DNA of 19,603 bases, taken from the NCBI GenBank assembly GCA_040902925.1, contig JBBDWJ010000227.1:1-19603 (forward strand), given 5' to 3'. Below are positions 8,575-15,771 of the stretch, one piece after another. A program made the position numbers and the translations under genes. Each line of letters opens with the position of its first letter. The first letter of the stretch is position 1. The notes below the pieces were generated by a model that was not told where the DNA came from, did no database searches, and was given only the letters and a program-made list of their open reading frames with translations. The DNA comes from JBBDWJ01 sp040902925. Lineage in GTDB: Bacteria; Acidobacteriota; Terriglobia; Bryobacterales; UBA6623.

Positions 8575-10232
8575 GTGGCTTGCCCCGTCTCGCGGGGCTA
8601 TTGCTGCTGGTTGCGTTCCCCTCGCCGGCCGCCGGCGGCGCCACCGAGCCCGTGCAGTCTCTCTACGAAGCCGGCGAATACACCAAGGCCGCCGCCGAAG
8701 CCGAGGCGGCCGTGAATCCACAGGCGGAAACCGTGTTCTATCACGGTCTCGCGTTGGCGCGGCTGGAGCGCTACGACGAGGCTCAGGCGGTCTTCGAAGC
8801 GGGCCGCAACCGCTATCCGCGCGACAAACGCTTTCCGCTGGAGCTCGCCGGAGTCGCCTACCGCAAGCAGCAGCTCGCCAGAGCGCGATGGTTTTTGCGC
8901 CGGGCACTGCATCTCGATCCGGCGGATGAATATGGCAATGAATTCCTCGGCTCGCTCTACGTTGTGGAGGGCGACCTCGCCGCGGCGCTCAAGTATTGGA
9001 ATCGAATCGGCAAGCCGCTGATCCAAGACGTCGAGGTAACGCCGCCGCCGCCGATTCGCCTGGTTTTGCGAGAGCGCGCCATCACGATTTCCGGAGGCCA
9101 GATTTTTACGCTCGCGCGGCTGCGCTCCACCGAAGCGAACCTCGACCGGCTCGATATCTTCGCGCGACGGCGTATCGAACTGACGCCCGGCCCTGGCGAT
9201 CGTTTCAACGTCACGGTACGTTTGCTGCCTGCCGGATCGCCGCTGCGGGGCTGGCTCGGGCGCTTGCTGCCGGTTGCGCGCGGCCTTCCCTATCAGGCCA
9301 TCCATTTCGACCGCACGAACATCGCGAGCCGCGCGATCAACTTCGGCTCGCTATGGCGCTGGGACGCGAACAAGCGGCGCATCGATTTGGAACTTGCCGG
9401 CCCCATCCGCATGAACCCGCGCTTCCGCTACCAGTTCGGCGTCGACGCGCGCGATGAAAACTGGAGCCTGGCCGAAACCAGCGAAGATGCGGACGGGACC
9501 GAGAGAGACTTCAAACTCAAGAAGGTCTCGGTCGGCGGCGACTTTCTGTTCGCGCTCACCGGGAAGCTCGAGTGGACGACGGGTGTGCAACTCACCACGC
9601 GGGGATTTCGAAACGCCGCTGACACCGCGCTCTTCAGCGATAGCTGGTCGTTCGAGCAGCGCAACCAGTTGTCCTACCGGTTGCTCGATATACCCGAGCG
9701 GCGGATTCGCGTTGATTCCATCGCGCGGCTGAGAACCGGCCGCGTCTTTACGGGTGCGACTTCGCGCTTCGGCATTGTGGAAGGGGACTTGTCGGGACGC
9801 TGGAATCCACGCGCCCAAAACGACGCCTGGGAAGCTCACGCGCGGCTCCGCGCCGGACAGACGTTTGGCGAGATCCCATTCGACGAACTCTTCCAGCTCG
9901 GCATGGAGCGCGACAACGACCTTTGGCTCCGCGGGCACACCGGCACGCGCGACGGAAAGAAAGGGAGCGCTCCACTCGGAGACGACTACGCCCTGCTGCA
10001 GACCGGCTTCGATCGTACGGTCGCCCGCTTCCGGTTTTTGGAAGTCAGGGCCGGACCCTTCTTCGACACCGGCCGCATCAGTGGACCATCCGGCTTCGGA
10101 TCGAGCGGCTGGCTGCTCGATACCGGTATCGCGGCAAAAATTGTGGTCGCCGGCGGACTAAGCTGGTCCGCGACTTACGGACGGGACTTGCGCGGCGGCA
10201 GCGGAGTGTTCTACACCAGCGTTGCGTATTGA
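8571..10232 (+). CDS. TPR protein with POTRA-like segment and C-terminal outer-membrane (Omp85-like) beta-barrel
   Basis: I chose the GTG at 8571, which overlaps the C39 stop as GTGA and gives an immediate signal peptide (LPRLAGLLLLVAFPSPAAGG). A GTG at 8520 would put 17 non-signal residues in front and lie inside the peptidase gene. The product is 553 residues. About 30-150 are TPR units (SLYEAGEYTKAAAEAEAAV, VFYHGLALARLERYDEAQAVFEAGR, ARWFLRRALHLDPADEYGNEFLGSLYV). About 165-230 (ISGGQIFTLARLRSTEANLDRL...RIELTPGPG) resemble a POTRA domain. About 240-553 are amphipathic strands ending GSGVFYTSVAY, with FFDTGRISG as in Omp85/TpsB barrels. This predicts an outer-membrane pore with a periplasmic TPR arm. 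The Omp85 assignment rests on pattern resemblance only. Confidence 0.72.
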   Translation: MSGLPRLAGLLLLVAFPSPAAGGATEPVQSLYEAGEYTKAAAEAEAAVNPQAETVFYHGLALARLERYDEAQAVFEAGRNRYPRDKRFPLELAGVAYRKQQLARARWFLRRALHLDPADEYGNEFLGSLYVVEGDLAAALKYWNRIGKPLIQDVEVTPPPPIRLVLRERAITISGGQIFTLARLRSTEANLDRLDIFARRRIELTPGPGDRFNVTVRLLPAGSPLRGWLGRLLPVARGLPYQAIHFDRTNIASRAINFGSLWRWDANKRRIDLELAGPIRMNPRFRYQFGVDARDENWSLAETSEDADGTERDFKLKKVSVGGDFLFALTGKLEWTTGVQLTTRGFRNAADTALFSDSWSFEQRNQLSYRLLDIPERRIRVDSIARLRTGRVFTGATSRFGIVEGDLSGRWNPRAQNDAWEAHARLRAGQTFGEIPFDELFQLGMERDNDLWLRGHTGTRDGKKGSAPLGDDYALLQTGFDRTVARFRFLEVRAGPFFDTGRISGPSGFGSSGWLLDTGIAAKIVVAGGLSWSATYGRDLRGGSGVFYTSVAY

Positions 10233-10343
10233 AGGGGCCGCGCCGGGGATTGGCGATGATGCGGCATCGCGCAATCCCTCGTGGCACGGAGCGCCCCGCG
10301 GAGGACCATGCGCCGGCGAAAGCGGACTCCCGCGCGGCTGCCA

Positions 10344-10375
10344 CGCCGGCAACCTGCGGTGTCTTCTTGCCGGCG
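10344..10375. terminator. Hairpin between convergent genes, likely bidirectional terminator
   Basis: CGCCGGCAA at 10344-10352 pairs perfectly with TTGCCGGCG at 10367-10375 around a 14-nt loop. It sits between the barrel gene (stop 10232, plus) and the PA2779-like gene (stop 10377, minus). There is no T-run on either side, so termination efficiency is uncertain. Confidence 0.5.
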
Positions 10376-10376
10376 G

Positions 10377-10811
10377 TTACTCGTCGTCGTTCACAACGGC
10401 AAGGACGATCAGAATCACCACGACCAATCCGATCAGTGCGAGCAGCCCGACAATGAAGCCGCCTTCCACATCTTGCTCCGCCTCGCGGGCGCGATCGGCA
10501 AGGCGCGACAGTTCCGTGTCATCGAGCTCGGCGATCGCGGTTGTCGCCCGCTCCGCCGTCAAGTGAGCTTTCGCGAGCGCGTCCTGCGTCGCGGGCAGCG
10601 AGAGAACACGCTCAATATCCGCAAGATTGTTGACGCGGGCTTGCTGCGAGCTTTTTAGATCGTGTTGCAGCTCGGACAGGTCGATCACATGCGTTTCGGC
10701 CGCACGAAGAGGCTGCGGCGCGGCCGTATACGACAAAACCGTAAGCATCGTGACGGCGGCGAGTAGCTGCCGCACGTTGAGTTTGGAAAGGGAGATATAA
10801 AATTTTGACAA
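10377..10811 (-). CDS. PA2779-family-like small membrane protein, copy A
   Basis: About 144 residues from a TTG at 10811, chosen because GAGG at 10819-10822 is spaced 7 bases from it. A GTG at 10862 would add 17 residues ahead of the signal. After a signal/anchor segment (LLAAVTMLTVLSYTAAPQPLRA) comes a charged helical domain (ELQHDLKSSQQARVNNLADIE, then AIAELDDTELSRLADRARE). It ends with a glycine-led hydrophobic helix (GGFIVGLLALIGLVVVILIVLAVV) and an acidic tail NDDE. This architecture and the LDDTELSRLADR-type motif fit the PA2779 family. In many genomes that family neighbours a C39-peptidase/TPR protein (PA2778), as is seen nearby here. Function is unknown; likely inner-membrane anchored with a periplasmic domain. 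Confidence 0.72.
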   Translation of the reverse strand: MSKFYISLSKLNVRQLLAAVTMLTVLSYTAAPQPLRAAETHVIDLSELQHDLKSSQQARVNNLADIERVLSLPATQDALAKAHLTAERATTAIAELDDTELSRLADRAREAEQDVEGGFIVGLLALIGLVVVILIVLAVVNDDE

Positions 10812-10868
10812 GTTCAAACCTCGCAATACTAAAGCTTCCCGATAGATCGCACGGGTTTCCACCTCGTG

Positions 10869-10896
10869 CCTTCGTGGATTCGCCTTCGTGGATTCG
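10869..10896. repeat. Perfect 14-bp tandem duplication
   Basis: CCTTCGTGGATTCG occurs twice back to back (10869-10882 and 10883-10896). It lies in the divergent promoter region between the two PA2779-like genes and could be a recent slippage event or a paired binding site. Confidence 0.85.
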
Positions 10897-11100
10897 AACG
10901 TACGGTCCGAGATGAAACGGCTCGTTACCCGAATCCATTCTTTCGCTTCTTTTCTTTTGGGGAGATGCGACGACGGGGTTTACCGTTACAAAGTTTTGTT
11001 ACCTTTCTCCAGATTGCCGTGTCATCCGTCTCTAGCGAACGGCGGTTTCCCAAGCACCGGCCCAACCTGTATGATCGTATGGAAGAAGGCTTTGTTTCCG

Positions 11101-11532
11101 ATGATCGACAACCGAAATACCAAACCTCGTCTCCGAAGCTTCGCGACGCCCAAGGTCGCGATTCTCGTGTCCCTGTCGCTGGCGGCATTGGCCGCCGCGC
11201 CCTCGCGACTGGCCGCCGAAGAGCACGTAGTGCCGCGCGTCGAGCTTCAGCAACAGATTCTCACGACGCAACAGACCCGCCAGGATCAGGTCCGCGATGT
11301 CCGGAAATTCTTCTCCGCCGGTGCCGTCCAGGAAGGTTTGCGGTCCGCGGGTCTCGACGCCAAGCAAATTCATGACGCTGTTTCGATGCTGGACGACGGC
11401 GAACTGGTCCGGCTTGCCGATCGTACTCGCGGCATCGACAACGATCTGAAGGCCGGCGCTCTCAGCAACGAACACCTCACCTATATCGTTATCGCGCTGG
11501 CCACCGCCGTCATTGTTATCCTCGCAACTTAG
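11101..11532 (+). CDS. PA2779-family-like small membrane protein, copy B (divergent paralogue of copy A)
   Basis: 143 residues from ATG 11101, with GAAGAAGG upstream at an unusually long distance; ATG 11071 in the same frame is an alternative. A TATGAT at 11070-11075 could be the -10 box. The protein has a signal segment (VAILVSLSLAALAAAPSRLAA) and a helical domain aligning with copy A (ELQQQILTTQQTRQDQVRDV... and SMLDDGELVRLADRTRG). It ends with a C-terminal hydrophobic helix (YIVIALATAVIVILAT). It lacks the acidic tail of copy A and ends inside the membrane helix. The paralogy is read from the shared ELQ--L--QQ-R and LDD-EL-RLADR patterns. The two copies point away from a shared ~290-bp control region. 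Confidence 0.7.
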   Translation: MIDNRNTKPRLRSFATPKVAILVSLSLAALAAAPSRLAAEEHVVPRVELQQQILTTQQTRQDQVRDVRKFFSAGAVQEGLRSAGLDAKQIHDAVSMLDDGELVRLADRTRGIDNDLKAGALSNEHLTYIVIALATAVIVILAT

Positions 11533-11605
11533 CGGGGATCAGCGACGCGAGGATTGCGGAGTACCCGGGAATCGGCGTATCACACTCGTCTGCCGTTTCG
11601 GGGTT

Positions 11606-12037
11606 CTAGGCCGCGTTCAAGGTCAGCGTTACTGTCTTTCCAAGGCAGGCCAGCGCTTTGCGGATTGTTTCCGGCCGCGTCGCGTTTTTAGGATCAAGAA
11701 TGCGCCGCACAATCGTTTCCCGCACGCCCATGAGCCGCGCGAGCTCGCTGTTGTTTACGCCGGCCGCCCGCATTGCCAGGTACACCGCGGCCTTTTCGGC
11801 CAGTTCCAGGGGTACGTCGATCATCCGCATTCCGCGCTTCGGCTCGGTAGGGGCTGGAATGTCGAGCTTGTACTTGATTCTGGACGCGACCGCTTCCGCC
11901 AGACAGTCCGCGGCCTGGACCAGAGCGTCAGCGAGATCATCACCGCTGGTGCGCGCGCCATTGAGATCCGGAAAGTGAACGAGACGCCCGCCGCCGCGTT
12001 CCTGACGGATCACGGCCGGATAGCGTAGTGAAAACAT
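11606..12037 (-). CDS. hicB: HicB-family antitoxin with C-terminal helix-turn-helix
   Basis: 143 residues from ATG 12037, with GGGGAGG two bases upstream. The N-terminal half is the HicB partial RNase-H-like fold (MFSLRYPAVIRQERGGGRLVHFPDL, then ADALVQAADCLAEAVASRIKYKLDIPAPTEP). The C-terminal ~60 residues are a DNA-binding helix-turn-helix (NNSELARLMGVRETIVRRILDPKNATRPETIRKALACLG). HicB binds and silences the HicA RNase and represses its own operon. It lies 10 bp downstream of the intended hicA stop, the toxin-first order of many hicAB loci. The frame is intact, so the antitoxin could persist without an active toxin. Confidence 0.9.
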   Translation of the reverse strand: MFSLRYPAVIRQERGGGRLVHFPDLNGARTSGDDLADALVQAADCLAEAVASRIKYKLDIPAPTEPKRGMRMIDVPLELAEKAAVYLAMRAAGVNNSELARLMGVRETIVRRILDPKNATRPETIRKALACLGKTVTLTLNAA

Positions 12038-12047
12038 AGCCTCCCCT

Positions 12048-12262
12048 TCAACGGACATCTCGCGGGTCAATCCCAAGATCCGAACACATCCCCTTGAGCA
12101 GACCTTTGCTGATTTCCTTCGCGCGGTCTTCAAGATCGTGAATCGTTGGCCGTAGAACAGTGTTCCGTGGCTGCCTTTGCCGCGAGTCGGATCGAAAACG
12201 ACACGAACACCGGCGTCTCGTCCGAGGCGCCCAACGCGTCTCAGGAACTCGCGGCCGGTCAT
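12048..12262 (-). pseudogene. hicA: HicA-family mRNA interferase toxin, one-base frameshift
   Basis: From ATG 12262 the frame reads MTGREFLRRVGRLGRDAGV, then RGKGSHGTLFYGQRFTIL with the catalytic histidine of HicA (GSH). After TIL it turns into non-HicA sequence. The next frame continues correctly with EDRAKEISKGLLKGMCSDLGIDPRDVR and stops at 12048. Restoring one G in the TTGAAGACC region (plus-strand ~12127-12134) would read TILKDRAKEISKGLL, a normal HicA C-terminal half. As written, the first frame runs without a stop straight into hicB, making a 218-codon fused reading frame. This is either a real inactivating deletion or a sequencing error. Confidence 0.8.
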
Positions 12263-12271
12263 GTTTTATGT

Positions 12272-12289
12272 TCGCACAACTTTGTGCGA
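12272..12289. promoter_or_regulatory. Perfect 8-2-8 palindrome upstream of hicAB, candidate HicB operator
   Basis: TCGCACAA-CT-TTGTGCGA is a perfect inverted repeat ending 10 bp upstream of the hicA ATG. HicB carries an HTH domain and family members repress their own promoter through dyads of this size. TTGATG at 12291-12296 (minus strand) could be a -35 box abutting the site. No convincing -10 leaves room for a leader. Confidence 0.62.
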
Positions 12290-12470
12290 TCATCAAGCTT
12301 CGAGTCAGGTCGCGCCCTTCGGATAGTTGCCGGCGTACTCGCGGCGTTGGTTCCGGCTTGATCCCAACGTGTGCAACAATCTTCGAATGCCGGGCGGATG
12401 CCTTGGCCGCCTAGGGGGCCGTTTTCCGAGTCAACACTCCGCGGTCCCAAGGTTTTCACGCAATAGCAAC

Positions 12471-14633
12471 ATGAAACACGTTTTTTCTCATCGAGTTTTA
12501 GTCGCGAGCGCTGGGATCCTTCTAGCTGCGGTGTCCGTCATTACTGTCCAACTCCAGGGTCAACAGCCCGCCGATTCCGCGCACAAGACGGCCGCCCAGG
12601 ATTGGCCCGCCTACCTGGGCGACAAGGCCTCCACGCAGTACTCCGCTCTCGACCAGATCAACAAACAGAATGTCTCGCGGCTCAAAGTCGCCTGGACCTA
12701 TGACACCGGCGACGAGGGCGAATTCCAGTCCAATGGCCTCGTCATCGACGGCGTGCTTTATACCGCGTCGCCGAGCCGCAAGATCATTGCGTTGAATGCG
12801 GCGACCGGCGCGGAGATCTGGACATTCGACCCGGCGTCGGTGCGCTCAGGCAACCAAGGCCGGCGCCAGCGCGGCGTGACCTATTGGGCGAGCGGCAACG
12901 ACCGCCGCATTTTTACCGGCGCCGGCCCTTATCTCTATGCGTTGAACGCGGCGACAGGCAAGTTGATTCCGGGTTTTGGAGAGAACGGCTCGATCCATCT
13001 CGGCGCCCGCGTCGACACCTACGGTAAGAGCGGTCCACTCAGCGTCGTCGTCAACACGCCAGGCGTGATCTACAAGGACATGTATATCGTCGGCGGCCTC
13101 ACCAGCGGGCCCGGAACCATTCGCGCGTATGATGTGCGAAGCGGCGAGATGAAATGGATCTTCTACACGATTCCGCGGCCCGGCGAGTACGGCTACCATT
13201 CGTGGCCGCCCGATGCTTACAAAACCACGGGCGGGGCCTCGAACTGGTCGGGGTTGGCGCTCGACGAAGCGCGCGGCATCGTTTACGCGCCCACCGAGAC
13301 GGCCGAGCCTGATTTCTGGGGAGGCGATCGTCACGGCGCGAATCTTTTTGCGAACACGCTGCTGGCCCTCGACGCCAACACCGGCAAGAGGCTGTGGCAC
13401 TATCAGCTCGTCCATCACGATTTGCTCGACAAAGATCTGCCGACCCCGCCGGTGCTGCTGACGGTCAAGCGCAATGGCATCACCATCGATGCCGTCGCGC
13501 AGGGCTCGAAGAATGGGCTGCTGTTTGTCTTTGATAGGGTGACCGGCGAGCCGCTGTGGCCGATTCACGAGCGCCCCGTGCCGCAGACCGACTTGCCTGG
13601 CGAACAGACCTGGCCTACACAGCCGTTCCCAACGAGCCCTCCGCCGCTGACGAGGCAAACCTACACCGCCGGGGACGTCTCGAATATCTCGCCGGAAGCC
13701 CAGGAGATGACCTCGCTGCGCTTCAAACAGGTCGGCTCCTCCGGAGCGTTTCCGGCTCCGAGCCTGCAAGAGACGATTATCTTTCCCGGATTTGACGGCG
13801 GCATGGAATGGGGCGGCGCGGCGGCTGATCCCGACGGTATTTATTACGCCAACGTCAATGAAATTCCCTGGATTTATCAGATGGTAGCGACGCGAAATGC
13901 CGACGGCACTCCGGTGTCGATGGGGGAGCGCGGCTACAAGATTCATTGCGCTTATTGCCACGGGCTCGACCGCGAGGGAGACGAAGCGGCCGGATTCTCT
14001 TCGCTGCTCGACCTGACGAAGCGAAGCACGCACGCCGAGGTGACCCAGGTTGTCGAGCAAGGCGCTGGCCGCATGCCGGCCTTCGGGCATCTGCGCGAAG
14101 GGCAGCGCCGCGCGCTGGTCGATTTCCTGCTCGGCGACGAAAAGCCTGCATCGGCCTACCTGGAGCGGGACGGCCGCGGCTCGGGCGGCGAGCGCCGTGA
14201 CGATCCGCCCTATATCTTCGCGGGATTCCGGCGCTGGTTCGACGACGAGGGTTATCCGGCGATCAAGCCGCCTTGGGGCACGCTGAATGCGGTCGATCTG
14301 AATACGGGGCAGATCAAGTGGAAAGCGACGCTCGGTGAATATCCTGAGCTAACGGCGCGGGGAATACCGCCAACCGGCACCGAGAGCTACGGCGGCCCGG
14401 TGGTCACCGCCGGCGGGCTCATCTTTATCGGCGCCACGGCCGACGAAACGTTCCGCGCTTTTGACAAAGAGAGCGGCCGGATATTGTGGCAGGCGAAGCT
14501 GCCGTTCAGCGGCAACGCCACGCCCAGCACGTACACCGTGGGCGGCAAGCAGTACGTTGTCATCTCGGCGGGCGGTGGGAAATCAGGACGGCCCGCTGGC
14601 GGCAGCATCGTCGCCTTCGCTTTGCCGGACTGA
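12471..14633 (+). CDS. PQQ-dependent dehydrogenase (quinoprotein, glucose-dehydrogenase type) with inserted cytochrome c domain
   Basis: 720 residues from ATG 12471, whose next residues are an export signal (FSHRVLVASAGILLAAVSVITVQL). The frame continues 48 codons upstream to an ATG at 12327, but those residues would precede the signal. An eight-bladed quinoprotein propeller starts with WPAYLGDKASTQYSALDQIN and continues with blade motifs such as ALNAATGAEIWTFD, ALDANTGKRLWHYQ, VFDRVTGEPLWP, AVDLNTGQIKWKA and AFDKESGRILWQAKLPF. Between late blades sits a c-type haem domain: Cys493, Cys496 and His497 (CAYCHG), and Met535 in GRMPAFGH as the likely sixth ligand. The enzyme should oxidise an alcohol or sugar in the periplasm and pass electrons from PQQ through its own haem. 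The substrate is unknown. No PQQ synthesis genes are in the window. Confidence 0.9.
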   Translation: MKHVFSHRVLVASAGILLAAVSVITVQLQGQQPADSAHKTAAQDWPAYLGDKASTQYSALDQINKQNVSRLKVAWTYDTGDEGEFQSNGLVIDGVLYTASPSRKIIALNAATGAEIWTFDPASVRSGNQGRRQRGVTYWASGNDRRIFTGAGPYLYALNAATGKLIPGFGENGSIHLGARVDTYGKSGPLSVVVNTPGVIYKDMYIVGGLTSGPGTIRAYDVRSGEMKWIFYTIPRPGEYGYHSWPPDAYKTTGGASNWSGLALDEARGIVYAPTETAEPDFWGGDRHGANLFANTLLALDANTGKRLWHYQLVHHDLLDKDLPTPPVLLTVKRNGITIDAVAQGSKNGLLFVFDRVTGEPLWPIHERPVPQTDLPGEQTWPTQPFPTSPPPLTRQTYTAGDVSNISPEAQEMTSLRFKQVGSSGAFPAPSLQETIIFPGFDGGMEWGGAAADPDGIYYANVNEIPWIYQMVATRNADGTPVSMGERGYKIHCAYCHGLDREGDEAAGFSSLLDLTKRSTHAEVTQVVEQGAGRMPAFGHLREGQRRALVDFLLGDEKPASAYLERDGRGSGGERRDDPPYIFAGFRRWFDDEGYPAIKPPWGTLNAVDLNTGQIKWKATLGEYPELTARGIPPTGTESYGGPVVTAGGLIFIGATADETFRAFDKESGRILWQAKLPFSGNATPSTYTVGGKQYVVISAGGGKSGRPAGGSIVAFALPD

Positions 14634-14709
14634 CCATCGCGATACGGAGTGAATGCAGCGGCGCCCGGTGCGCGAACTTGAATATTTGATATTGGCGCAG
14701 CGAGCGTGT

Positions 14710-15381
14710 TCAGGCTCCGGCCGCAGAAGCCTGCGCGGCTTCGGACTCAAACCACGTCACCAAGGTATAGCGCGTTCCCGCCGTGACCTCGTTGACGCGA
14801 TGCCAAACCGTCGAGCGGAAGGCTACCAGCATGCCGCGTTCCGGAACCACCGCAATGCCAGTTCCTTGCGCTCCCTTGCCGTCGAGCAAGCCGTGGAAGA
14901 TGAGCGAGCCGTCGCTGTATTCGCCTGGCCCAGGGGTTTTCGACTGATCATTCAGAAACAGGATCGCTGACACTTTGCGGCGTCGAATCTCGGCCGGGCA
15001 AGGCTGATCCGCCTCGGGCGTGTCCTGGTGAGCGCGAAAGAAATCCCCCGGCTGGTAAGCGAGCAATTGCGTGCCGGCGCAACGATCGAGCTTCTCGACA
15101 AAAAATGCGTCGAGCCCGGGGCGCAGCGTCAGGAATCGTTTCTCGAGTGACGCCAGGGTTTCGGGCGATACGCGCACATATTTCGTTCGGCGCACGTTCT
15201 CGTAAATCTGAGTTGTCGAATCGCCGCTCGAAGCAGAACCGACCGTGGCGCGATCGAGCTGTGCCGCCTGCGCCTCCGCGCAAAGTTGCTCGCATTCGGA
15301 GCGGCTCAGCGCCAGCGGTTGGATGAATACGCCGAATTTGCGAAGAATAGCGTGGTTGAAGCGTTTCCCTACGCCCAGCAT
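14710..15381 (-). CDS. 2-oxoglutarate/Fe(II)-dependent oxygenase (prolyl-4-hydroxylase-like fold)
   Basis: 223 residues from ATG 15381, which has AGGA directly against it (tight spacing). The double-stranded beta-helix carries the iron triad His118-x-Asp120 (FFRAHQDTP) and His194 (WHRVNEV), with Arg204 (GTRYTLVTWF) in the position that binds 2-oxoglutarate. YQPGDFF and ILFLND match strand motifs of the P4Hc/PiuC group. Members hydroxylate proteins or small molecules; the substrate is not predictable. There is no signal peptide, so it is cytoplasmic. It is convergent with the PQQ dehydrogenase and follows the small membrane-protein gene on the same strand, separated by a ~145-bp gap with a hairpin, so it is probably not in its operon. 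Confidence 0.87.
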   Translation of the reverse strand: MLGVGKRFNHAILRKFGVFIQPLALSRSECEQLCAEAQAAQLDRATVGSASSGDSTTQIYENVRRTKYVRVSPETLASLEKRFLTLRPGLDAFFVEKLDRCAGTQLLAYQPGDFFRAHQDTPEADQPCPAEIRRRKVSAILFLNDQSKTPGPGEYSDGSLIFHGLLDGKGAQGTGIAVVPERGMLVAFRSTVWHRVNEVTAGTRYTLVTWFESEAAQASAAGA

Positions 15382-15457
15382 TCCTACAGTGTACTATGGC
15401 AGCGCGCCGCGATTGGCCAGCGGCGTGTTGCGCGATAGGCCATAGGAGGAGAGAAGC

Positions 15458-15477
15458 AGGAAGCATCGCGGCTTCCT
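15458..15477. terminator. Hairpin downstream of the small membrane-protein gene
   Basis: AGGAAGC at 15458-15464 pairs with GCTTCCT at 15471-15477 around a 6-nt loop, about 50 bp past the stop at 15526 on the minus strand. A pyrimidine-rich but not T-only tract follows on that strand. It may be a transcription terminator separating the phosphatase pair from the oxygenase gene. Confidence 0.4.
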
Positions 15478-15525
15478 CGTGAAGAACGTAAATCGCTTGC
15501 TCGGCGGTTAGCGGAGCGCAGTCTT

Positions 15526-15771
15526 CTACGAACCCGTCGTCTCCGCGACGCTCTCGGGCAGGCTCTCCGGCTGGCGGCGGAACGAGGAGAAAGTCGCCAG
15601 GGCAGCCACGATGACGTTGGCAACGATTACCGGAGCCGAGTTGATCAGCACACCGTAGCTGAGCCAAAGCAAGGCGGCCACGGCCTGCACGCGCCGCAAG
15701 GTCTGTGGCTTTCGGCAAAAATACGACGCGCTGAAGGCCGCGGTCGCTGTCCATCCAACCCACTCAAACAC
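15526..15771 (-). CDS. Small membrane protein (semiSWEET/YgjV/CBU_0592-like, ~3 TM)
   Basis: 81 residues from a GTG at 15771. The start is fixed by AGGAGG at 15778-15783 with 6-base spacing, inside the upstream phosphatase gene. Hydrophobic segments are WVGWTATAAFSASYF (about 4-18), VQAVAALLWLSYGVLI (about 28-43) and APVIVANVIVAALATF (about 46-61). A basic loop (CRKPQTLRRV) lies between the first two and a hydrophilic tail follows. The layout WxGxxAxxxFSxSYF...P..LRR.QA.AAL.W..YG resembles small inner-membrane families of unknown function related to YgjV or half-transporters. It overlaps the phosphatase gene by 8 bp and is probably co-translated with it. Confidence 0.78.
   Translation of the reverse strand: MFEWVGWTATAAFSASYFCRKPQTLRRVQAVAALLWLSYGVLINSAPVIVANVIVAALATFSSFRRQPESLPESVAETTGS

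Noticed and set aside
12846..14090. 414-codon minus-strand open frame opposite the PQQ dehydrogenase
   Set aside because: Shadow of a well-supported quinoprotein gene; no recognisable motif of its own.
14948..15763. 271-codon minus-strand frame overlapping the small membrane protein and the 2OG oxygenase
   Set aside because: Overlaps two supported genes in another frame and shows low-complexity Arg/Ala-rich composition.
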